Source: Hydractinia symbiolongicarpus
Taxonomy: Eukaryota > Cnidaria > Hydrozoa > Anthoathecata > Hydractiniidae
Reading direction: 5' to 3'
Assembly (NCBI RefSeq): GCF_029227915.1
Contig: NC_079889.1
Coordinates: 10,852,001-10,912,000, forward strand
Length of the DNA stretch: 60,000 nt
This document shows, piece after piece, positions 16,001-21,501 of this stretch. The notes under the pieces are model-generated. The model ran no database searches, was not told the origin of the DNA, and worked only from the letters and a program-made list of their open reading frames with translations. A program made the position numbers and the translations under genes. Each line of letters begins with the position of its first letter. Within the stretch, counting starts at the first letter, position 1.

Positions 16001-18654
16001 GAGTTTGATTGGGACGAGGATAATTTGTCTGATGATGATGTCGTAGAAGGGCCAGCTATGCAGATCAAGACAAAATGGGTAGTGGAGGCTATTAGGAAAT
16101 TGAAGATTGGCAAGGCTGCAGGAGTATCAGGATATATTGGAGTTGAGCTTATTACAAGTCTTGCTAACCAGATTATAAAGGATAGTGCTATTCCGAGTGA
16201 GTGGCAGTCGAGTGTAATAGTGAACTGTTTCAAGGGCAAGGGTGATGCATTAGAAAGGGGTAACTATAGAGGTTTGAAGTTGGTTGATCAAGTAATGAAA
16301 GTTATTGAAAGAGTGATTGATAAGTTACTTAGAGAAAGAATTGATATAGATAAGATGCAATTTGGTTTTGTTCCAGGGCGTGGCACTACAGATGCAATAT
16401 TTTTACTCAGACAGCTTCAGGAAAAGTATTTAGGAAAGAGAAAGAATCTCTATTTTGCCTTTGTAGATTTAGAGAAAGCTTTTGATAGAGTGCCACGTAA
16501 AGTTATTTGGTGGGCTATGAGAAAATTAGGTGTGGATGAGTGGCTAGTTACGATGGTTCAGTCTATGTACAGCAATGCTAGAAGTCGTGTCAGGATTAAC
16601 GATTCACTTAGTGATGAATTTAGTGTAAATGTTGGTGTACATCAGGGTTCTGTACTTAGTCCTTTGTTGTTTATTCTAGTCTTAGAAGCGCTTTCGATGG
16701 AGTTCAGAACAGGTTGTCCATGGGAGTTATTGTATGCAGATGATTTGGTTCTCATAGCAGAGTCGATGGAAGAATTAGTTGAAAAGTTTGAGAAGTGGAA
16801 GAAAGGACTAGAAGAGAAAGGGCTGAAGGTAAACACAGCAAAGTCTAAAGTCATGATAAGTAGCATTGCAGCCAAGTGTGACCTTGTAGTTGGAAAGTGG
16901 CCTTGTGGAGTTTGCAGGAAAGGGGTTGGTAGTAACTCAATTTTTTGTCAGACTTGCAAGCATTGGGTACATAAGAAGTGCAGTAGTATTAGTGGAAGGT
17001 TAAGAGCTGACATACAGTTTGCATGCAAGCGTTGCAAAGGTGAGATTATAGAGAATGAAGTATTTCCAGCTTTAATGATCAGTGGCTCGTTAGAGATAGT
17101 TAAGAACTTCTGTTACTTAGGTGATATGTTGGGCAGTGAAGGGGGTGTTGGAAGAAGTGTTACTTGCAGGATAGGTTCTGCTTGGAAAAAGTTTAGAGAG
17201 TTACTTCCTTTATTGACTAGCAGAGTCCTGTCAATTGAGGTAAAAGGTAGGTTGTATGAGGCCTGTGTAAGAAGTGTTATGTTGTACGGTAGTGAGACAT
17301 GGGCAGTGAAGCAGGAAGATCTTGACCGTTTAGAAAGGAATGATATGAGAATGGTTAGGTGGATGTGTAATGCCAGTCTGAGAGACAGAAAGAGTTCAGA
17401 TGAGCTAAGAAGCAGGCTAAGTCTCCGTAGAATTAAAGATGTTATCCAGATAAGAAGATTGAATTGGCTGGGGCACTTGGAAAGAATGGAGGAGGATAAT
17501 TGGGTAAGAAAGTGTAGAGACTTGATAGTTCCTGGAGCAAAGCCCAGAGGCAGACCGAGAAAGACTTGGCAGGAGGTTATAAGGACAGACTTGATAGAGA
17601 GGAAGTTGAGTTTAGATCTAACACAGTCCAGATTGGAAGAGGGTCATTAATATACCCCGTCCAACCCATGCTAGCATGGAAAACGGACGTTAAGCCGAGA
17701 ATGATGATGATGATGATGTATATTAAAGAAATTGTAATTAAATATTTCTTGTCTGCTTAATTTTAATATATAAATCTAACATAATGTCAAGTTTCATGAA
17801 GGATGAAATATTGAAAGAAGATATGGTCGACGCCTACACTAGCTCTTAACATATTTGATGATGACAATATTGATAATAATGTAGGTAATATGTGAAAAAT
17901 ATGTCAGCATCAGCAAAATATGTCAACCGAGCCAATGAAAATTTTTTTTAAAGTGCTGATAAAAAAACGTCAAAACAAGGGGAGGAGACTGGGGGTCATT
18001 GGTTGGTATGTAATAACAGTGGTTGTTGTCAGGGGTTAATCCAGGAAATTACTTTGGGCGTCAGTAATCCCCTAAATTGTCTGTCAACCTTTTAGAAAAA
18101 CAAGAAACTCAATTTGGTTGTATCAAACAGTTGATATTTTAAAGTGAACCTACAAGGTCTAGAACTGTTACCACATTTTTTCCCTATCCATTATTAGAAG
18201 AAGTAAGGCAGTTTTCATCCCTCTATTTTGGGCGCTCCATTTGGATGTCCCCAAAATCAGTATAACGATGTCTAAATTGAACTGTATTCAGCGATTCGGT
18301 TTAAATACAACTCAATTTTTGTGATGACATTCTAAAGTTAAGCCTTAAATTCACTCTGTTTGCTTACTTTTTTAGTACAGAAATGAGCGAACACCTTTAA
18401 CTGTAAAAAGGTGTATTGTAGGGTTCCTTTTTATTTTCACATTTCAAAAATACAGTTGGCATGTCTGTTACTAAGAACATATCTTACCATTTAAAGCAGC
18501 CTTTCAAAGCCTTTAACACGAATGTTGTAGGCTTAGAACCTTTCGCTACGTAAGGAAGCAAAACCTGTGGCACATTTAAGGCATTTTCAGGTGAAATTCC
18601 ACTGAAAACGACAGGAAAAAAAATAATCAGAGTCAGCGCTCCCTTTACCGCCAT
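971..18654 (-). CDS. NUP210: NUP210 (nuclear pore membrane glycoprotein 210), N-terminal half, 21 exons
   Basis: This gene encodes the large luminal pore-membrane glycoprotein that helps anchor nuclear pore complexes in the nuclear envelope. Twenty-one minus-strand exons, each with GT donor and AG acceptor, join in phase to 2,823 nt, exactly 941 codons. The start ATG is at 18654 and is followed by a hydrophobic signal peptide (LTLIIFFPVVFSG). Family landmarks run in order: VPQVLLPY and GCFKW, TTTRELLLGESPE, GEAIVTAKL, SLPSQQYTIKVLD, VVEPGKIGFAI, ENGSYYHVQA, FPWDATLSTTQSYKY, GNGGSGNYVW, VEVGNKMELPLTV, GHTTVTAIYTYADVTLRAS, GEQLLTVEVGNKP and SSLQIDW. Vertebrate NUP210 is about 1,890 residues, so roughly the first half is here. 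The C-terminal half, including the transmembrane segment, lies beyond position 1. Intron 1 (13005-18487) holds a retrotransposon. The identity is firm; the boundaries rest on splice consensus and phase. Confidence 0.95.
1446..1544 (-). CDS. NUP210: NUP210 exon 20 (residues 876-908)
   Basis: A 33-codon exon encoding QISAQLHLMLFSEPKISPNN and CLFAHP, aligning with [20 protein letters not shown]..YNHP. The donor is GTAAGA. Confidence 0.87.
2211..2296 (-). CDS. NUP210: NUP210 exon 19 (residues 847-875)
   Basis: The exon encodes MFRVHPTNVPVIITAKITGY, matching LVHEASGTTAISATATGY. The donor GTCATT is weak. It is supported because exon 20 reads in phase only if exon 19 ends here. Confidence 0.8.
2543..2738 (-). 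CDS. NUP210: NUP210 exon 18 (residues 782-847)
   Basis: The exon encodes IPVRNNRELRVNVFVYDSNG then FDDASSLQIDWSVDD, matching PVSSHRNPLLDLAAYDQEG.RFDNFSSLSIQWES. Confidence 0.94.
3292..3400 (-). CDS. NUP210: NUP210 exon 17 (residues 745-781)
   Basis: The exon encodes YLCTPPATLKMLPVITLP and LESCHDDMKR, aligning with FVCAPPSRLTLAPVY. The donor GTCAGT is non-optimal, but the phase agrees with both neighbours. Confidence 0.85.
3540..4130. repeat. Two diverged copies of an intronic interspersed repeat
   Basis: Blocks at about 3570-3775 and 3865-4105 share, in order, CCAGA(G/T)TTTTGC-like, (C/T)ACGTAGGACCAAAT-like, TCACTTTCTAG and GTGCAAAAAATTA. They sit in the intron between exons 17 and 16. A related block occurs near 11070-11130. 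Confidence 0.5.
4174..4469 (-). CDS. NUP210: NUP210 exon 16 (residues 647-745)
   Basis: The longest exon. It encodes VTLGSRKTIVAEGGPLPWVL, then SHYYEVMSAEEDD and CSQLGEQLLTVEVGNKPTAK, all collinear with the family. Confidence 0.95.
5134..5273 (-). CDS. NUP210: NUP210 exon 15 (residues 600-646)
   Basis: The exon encodes GHTTVTAIYTYADVTLRASV and IAAYVPV, one of the best-conserved NUP210 stretches. The donor is GTAAGT. Confidence 0.95.
5783..5884 (-). CDS. NUP210: NUP210 exon 14 (residues 566-600)
   Basis: The exon encodes FSDCRKMQIDVSFSDPTVFE, matching LSDCSHFDLAVEV..GVFQ in the family. The donor is GTATGT. Confidence 0.9.
6163..6427 (-). CDS. NUP210: NUP210 exon 13 (residues 478-566)
   Basis: The exon opens with GNGGSGNYVW, then KKGVISTGSAIGQT, PHEMNFIVMRVEVEVGNK and ELPLTV, all collinear with the family. 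The donor is GTATGT. Confidence 0.94.
7292..7441 (-). CDS. NUP210: NUP210 exon 12 (residues 428-477)
   Basis: A 50-codon exon encoding QDIEIYDLVTVEPEFVLFPW and TTQSYKYQLI, matching [27 protein letters not shown]. The donor is GTACGT. Confidence 0.92.
7680..8087. mobile_element. MITE-like element with CAGGGTGAC termini
   Basis: A 408-bp segment in NUP210 intron 11. It starts CAGGGTGAC and ends with the inverse GTCACCCTG. The interior is rich in AAGGAGAA/TTAAGGA motifs and has no ORF. The flanks TAGAA and TAGGA are a possible imperfect 5-bp target duplication. The superfamily is not assigned; CAGGG ends occur in hAT elements, but no 8-bp duplication is visible. Confidence 0.55.
8205..8339 (-). 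CDS. NUP210: NUP210 exon 11 (residues 383-427)
   Basis: A 45-codon exon encoding LFEEYFTIFKKSENGSYYHV and KKPGKTAITAQ, matching EFFEVLSSSQNGSYHRI..KRGQTAIDA. Confidence 0.92.
8609..8715 (-). CDS. NUP210: NUP210 exon 10 (residues 347-382)
   Basis: The exon encodes FAINPGKLWTLQTQRIYEL and VRLFDNDNNRI, matching the family's FTVHPGDRWVLETGRLYEI..VFDKFSNKV. The donor is GTAAGA. Confidence 0.92.
9066..9134 (-). CDS. NUP210: NUP210 exon 9 (residues 324-347)
   Basis: The exon encodes ARRPTANLHVVEPGKIG. The VVEPG motif is diagnostic of the family. The donor is GTATGG. Confidence 0.9.
9894..10022 (-). CDS. NUP210: NUP210 exon 8 (residues 281-324)
   Basis: The exon encodes ISLPSQQYTIKVLDESVA and GMKLGMTKIQLVDK, corresponding to MPSDQYELQL..ALQLGQSSLVL in the family. 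The donor is GTAAGA. Confidence 0.9.
10410..10539 (-). CDS. NUP210: NUP210 exon 7 (residues 238-281)
   Basis: The exon encodes VKPSSVMLTVIDNVMLVPP and YGQYVKYNARRLRRG. It matches the family's ILENILLNPAYDVYLMVGT..HYKVQKIRQG. The donor is GTTTGT. Confidence 0.9.
10703..10789 (-). CDS. NUP210: NUP210 exon 6 (residues 209-237)
   Basis: A 29-codon exon encoding VRGCSALVEGINTGEAIVTA and AEYK. It matches the family's ILVSGMKTGSSKLKARI region. Both of its splice sites are phase 0. Confidence 0.9.
11401..11464 (-). CDS. NUP210: NUP210 exon 5 (residues 187-208)
   Basis: A short exon encoding FIWFHDSSYETSPELYELE. It fits the phases of its neighbours and the family's LxFLESxYxPP segment. The donor is GTATAT. 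Confidence 0.85.
11605..11698 (-). CDS. NUP210: NUP210 exon 4 (residues 156-187)
   Basis: The exon encodes GNLFTALGSQIFEWSFSP and DPRTVLR, corresponding to the family segment GNxFSTLxGLxFEW. The donor is GTAAGA. Confidence 0.9.
12307..12438 (-). CDS. NUP210: NUP210 exon 3 (residues 112-156)
   Basis: The exon encodes LRCDVFVD, then IATTTRELLLGESPEVF and YDKEG, a strongly conserved N-terminal segment of NUP210. The donor is GTAAGT. Confidence 0.93.
12838..13004 (-). CDS. NUP210: NUP210 exon 2 (residues 56-112)
   Basis: The first base completes the Trp codon. SSTKPNVAIIQP, CSQSALVTVKL and VILAEE match the family in order. The exon also contains an acidic DDDESS stretch. The donor is GTGAGA. 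Confidence 0.9.
14185..15069 (+). pseudogene. RTE retrotransposon endonuclease domain
   Basis: A 294-codon frame with the exonuclease-endonuclease-phosphatase fold motifs in order: ASVNVGTLRG, CCVQEVRW (catalytic Glu), FLSVYAPQCG, MVGGDFNGHVG, and QIDYFLVR (Asp), then a terminal His in QHRLLVCD. In the element this domain nicks target DNA to start target-primed reverse transcription. The frame ends in TGA at 15067. Family-like sequence continues at once in another frame, so a frameshift broke an originally longer ORF. Confidence 0.87.
15066..15506 (+). pseudogene. RTE linker between endonuclease and reverse transcriptase, frameshifted
   Basis: A 146-codon frame that continues the retroelement polyprotein after the frameshift: WWWNNEVDQCIKEKRKLWKEW and AVYKAKSEAERNRFADVL. 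It stops inside the GATA repeats that mark the SINE insertion. The natural continuation, starting FKIAKQMKK, appears after the SINE at about 15853. The initial Met in this frame is not a real start. Confidence 0.8.
15508..15853 (-). mobile_element. tRNA-derived SINE (family 1), inserted in the RTE
   Basis: Read on the minus strand, the 5' end (15853 downward) is tRNA-like, with TAGATTAGTGGTTATAGC resembling an A box and GGTTCGATTCC a perfect B-box type sequence. A body of about 250 bp follows, then a (TATC)n tail at 15508-15512. The insertion splits the retroelement frame. The flanks GAGGTA and CAGGTA suggest a short target duplication (AGGTA). A second copy is at 35094-35336 and a degenerate one at 25838-25995. 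Confidence 0.85.
15875..17650 (+). pseudogene. RTE retrotransposon reverse transcriptase with internal zinc finger
   Basis: A 591-codon open frame with RT motifs in order: GNYRGLKLVDQVMKVIERV, MQFGFVPGRGTTDA, FVDLEKAFDRVPRKV (catalytic Asp), VHQGSVLSPLLF, and LLYADDLVLIAES (the YADD active site). At about residues 342-388, after the palm, there is a cysteine-rich module CxxC-x9-CxxC-x4-HxxxC-..-CxxC resembling a PHD finger. The C-terminal region RRLNWLGHLERMEEDNWVRK and GRPRKTW is typical of RTE-like RTs. This half is intact, but it was separated from its endonuclease by the SINE, so it is scored as part of a broken element. Confidence 0.88.
17702..17717 (+). repeat. (ATG)n tail of the RTE element
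   Basis: Five or so ATG triplets end the retroelement, following CATGCTAGCATGGAAAACGG. Simple-repeat tails are usual for RTE elements. Confidence 0.7.
18488..18654 (-). CDS. NUP210: NUP210 exon 1 (residues 1-56)
   Basis: The exon holds the start codon and signal peptide, then NVPQVLLPY and GCFKW, the start of the mature luminal domain. The donor is GTAAGA and splits the Trp codon TG|G. Confidence 0.93.
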
Positions 18655-18760
18655 TTTTTCAACGAATCTGTGCCATGCGTTTGGACTCGATTACTCCCGT
18701 CAAAACTTTTATTTTGGTAAACAAAACAGCTAAAGGTCATACTTTTGTCACGTGAAAGAG
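18655..18760. promoter_or_regulatory. Putative divergent promoter between NUP210 and LAMTOR3
   Basis: NUP210 starts at 18654 on the minus strand, and LAMTOR3 is transcribed rightward from somewhere upstream of 21443. No clear TATA box is seen. The region is inferred from gene orientation only. Confidence 0.35.
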
Positions 18761-19830
18761 AAAATGAAACCCTGTACCTTCTGTACTGTGGGTTATGGGG
18801 TTGTTGGTTACGAGGGCTTTGCTCTTTGCTTTTATCAAGACAGTGAAAGATATATTTATATCTGTAGTTTTGAAAGATTTTTTGTGCAATCCACTTGCTA
18901 TGTTTTGTGTTGTTCATCTTTCTGTTTTGGAACTGACTCACTTCTTTTATAAATTTTTGTGTGTGGTGGAAACCAAATAGAAATAGTGTCCTTCTAAAAT
19001 GCCCTGCATTGTAGTGCATTGTATATCGTTCAGTTAGGGTAAAATGGGTTACAGGATTAGCATCTTATATGTGTTGGTAAATTAATTTTGTGCAATCACA
19101 TTTGCTGTCTAAAGGCATCAGTACAGAATATTTCCCTGAAGGTAGGGGAAAATCGTTGATTGAGTGATTTGGCACTGCAGTAAATTTATTTACTGATTGG
19201 GGAAGTACTCATAATAAAATAGTTGGTTCATTTTTTTCACTAAGCTGGGCATAAAAGGGCGGGGTTTTATTATGCGCAAAAAATTGCATTATCAAAATTC
19301 ATAATAAGCCCAGATAAGAAAAAACAATCAGGGGCATAATATTAGCCATTTTTGTATGAAATTGTTGTAAGTAGCTTGTTTCAAAAAGTTATTGGCAAAC
19401 ATTTATTTATTTTATTTATTCTTTATTTAAAATAACTTCATTTTAAATAAAATATAAAATACATATAAAAATAATATAATAAACCATCTCCATCATGAAA
19501 TTTAAATTAATAGAAACTAGTATATTACCCTGTTTAAAAGGTCAAAATTTTCTGCACCCGTTACAATGCTTCAAGAGTTTATTTAAAAAAGAAATACAAA
19601 TTTTGTATATCATATGTTAATCTTTACACTGAAGAAGGTATTTTAATAGATTTCTGGTGACCAGATAATAATAGTACTACGTTTATAAAAGTGTGTTTGA
19701 ATGAAAATGAAATTTTGAAAAATATAATTTATAAATGAAATTACATTTTTATGTGATATTTTTTTCTACAATATTTCTTTTCATAAATATATACAAGTTT
19801 CCTGTTGCAAAAATGTCATAGTTTTTCAAA

Positions 19831-20178
19831 TGCGATCTAAAAAAGCCTTTCTATCGCCGTTCTTTGTTCCTAAGTTCTTAAAATGCAATCTAAAAAAGCA
19901 TTTCTATTGCTGTTCTTTGATCTTTAGTTTTCAAAATGCGATCTAAAAAAGCATTTCTATTGCCGTTCTTCGTTCTTAAATTTTAAAATCGCAATCTAAA
20001 AAAGCATATCTATTGCCGCTTTTCGTTCTTCAGTTTTAAAAATGCGATCTAAAAAAGCTTTTCTATCGCCATTCTTCATTCTTAAGTTCCTAAAATGCGA
20101 TCTAAAACAGCATTTCTATCTCCGCTTTTTGTTCTTAGGTTTTTAAAATGCAATCTAAAAAAGCATTTCTATCGCCAC
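19831..20178. repeat. 53-bp tandem repeat, about 7 copies
   Basis: The unit begins TGC(G/A)ATCTAAAAAAGCATTT and continues CTATTGCCGTTCTTCGTTC-like. Copies start at about 19831, 19884, 19937, 19990, 20043, 20096 and 20149, a very regular 53-bp period with scattered substitutions. Confidence 0.85.
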
Positions 20179-20689
20179 TTAAAAATATTTAATTCACAAT
20201 TTTATCATTTTCTTCCCAAAGTGATTCGCAAAAATAACCCTTCGATTCGCAAATTGCGAATCACGAACTGCTAATTCAAACCCTAGAAAGTACATCAAAG
20301 TGCATGGGAATTCAGTTAGGGGTATAATGCTACTTTTTTATGGTGAATTAAAGCTAATAATTAAATTTTAATTCCCCCCCCCCCCCAAATGAAATAACTT
20401 GCAAAATAAGTCACAGAATAACTAGGCAGTTTCTTACATATTATGCCATATCATTTATCATGTGCTTAGCTATACATAATTAGTCGATGACTAGTGAATA
20501 AATTCACAGGGTCTTCTATCCTTTATTCCCCGCATGCCCTGTGTCATACTACCATTTTGCGCAGAGTATGTGTATATGTACATTTGAGGAAGGCACCTTG
20601 GAAGGTTTTTGTGTTATGTGAAATATTTACGTCCACCTGAGGACTAGCTTTACATACTCTATGTGTGAAATAAGTTCATGATTTTGTAT

Positions 20690-20812
20690 AAACTAGTTGT
20701 TAACCCGTGGAAAAATCCACGGGTTCGCTCGTCCTTTTTATACTTGCGCGGCTAAGCTACCATTTTGCGTGACAGACAGACAGACGTATACGAGTATTAT
20801 AATATAGACAAT
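20690..20812 (+). repeat. Dispersed repeat with GTGGAAAAATCCAC hairpin, copy 1
   Basis: The sequence starts ACTAGTTGTTAACCCGTGG, forms the short hairpin CCCGTGGA-AAAA-TCCACGGG, and continues GGTTCGC, CTACCATTTTGCGTGAC and (GACA)n. A second copy lies at 27373-27500. Confidence 0.6.
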
Positions 20813-21442
20813 AATTATAAAGCACTTTTGGCAAGAACCTTATTAATTTTTTTTTATCTCTTTATCACTTTATTGAGTGAATTCTCTGATCAGGGGAAAC
20901 TGCCTGATCAGGGAATTCTTGCCCAATCATGGTAAGACCATGTACTGTAAGGTATGGCCGTTCTTTAGCCAGGAAGAAATTTCGAAGAATTCTGTAGCCA
21001 CACAAGAAATTCAATAAACACTCTAAATTCAACTTTTGGTCCCTTCTGACAACCTTCTGGAAGAAGCATTTTAACAAACCATTTTGTCTTCCATGTGAAC
21101 CTGACTTTACCAAAAAGTTTTTGCATTGCTATTTTTAGAAACTCTCTGATAAATTTATAGTAATTCAAAACTGAAGAAAAGTAAAATATGACAGCAGTAA
21201 GTATATATACATATGTTTTTAACAATAATTTGTTCTATTTATTTCGAGTATATAATCTACTTAGAACTGTGTGAAAAGCTTTGACAACTAGTCAGATATT
21301 GCATATGTATATATTTTAAACTGTTTAGGCATTGAGCAATTATTTTCAAAGTCTTCTTTCCACGTAAGAACATCATTATTAATGCTTTATCATTACTTTT
21401 CTGCATAATTTATTACATAATTTGTTTACATATTGTTTATAG

Positions 21443-21501
21443 TGTGGATGGTGCCTTAGCATTTTTAATCACCGATCGAAGTGGTGTCCCTATTGTAAAA
21501 G
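21443..21501 (+). CDS. LAMTOR3: LAMTOR3 exon 2
   Basis: The exon encodes VDGALAFLITDRSGVPIVK, matching VEGLHAIVVSDRDGVPVIK. It is entered in phase 2 and left by GTATTT. Confidence 0.92.

Larger units (their letters stand above)
13970..17720 (+). mobile_element. RTE-type non-LTR retrotransposon, disrupted
   Basis: This element lies in NUP210 intron 1, antisense to the host gene. Its parts are a 5' leader with the segment GGAAGGGCATCCAGCTGTAAAAC (split here as GGAAGGGCATCC near 14142 followed by AGCTGTAAAAC), an apurinic-type endonuclease frame, a reverse transcriptase frame, and a short 3' end finishing in an (ATG)n microsatellite near 17702-17717. RTE elements have this single EN-RT polyprotein and a microsatellite tail. 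The copy is dead or defective: there is a frameshift near 15066 and a SINE sits between the two halves of the frame. The 5' boundary is approximate. Confidence 0.85.

Noticed and set aside
18675-18717. Short plus-strand ATG frame (MRLDSITPVKTFIL) before a GTAAAC, a possible LAMTOR3 exon 1
   Set aside because: It ends in phase 0 while exon 2 needs a phase 2 partner, and the sequence does not resemble the LAMTOR3 N-terminus.
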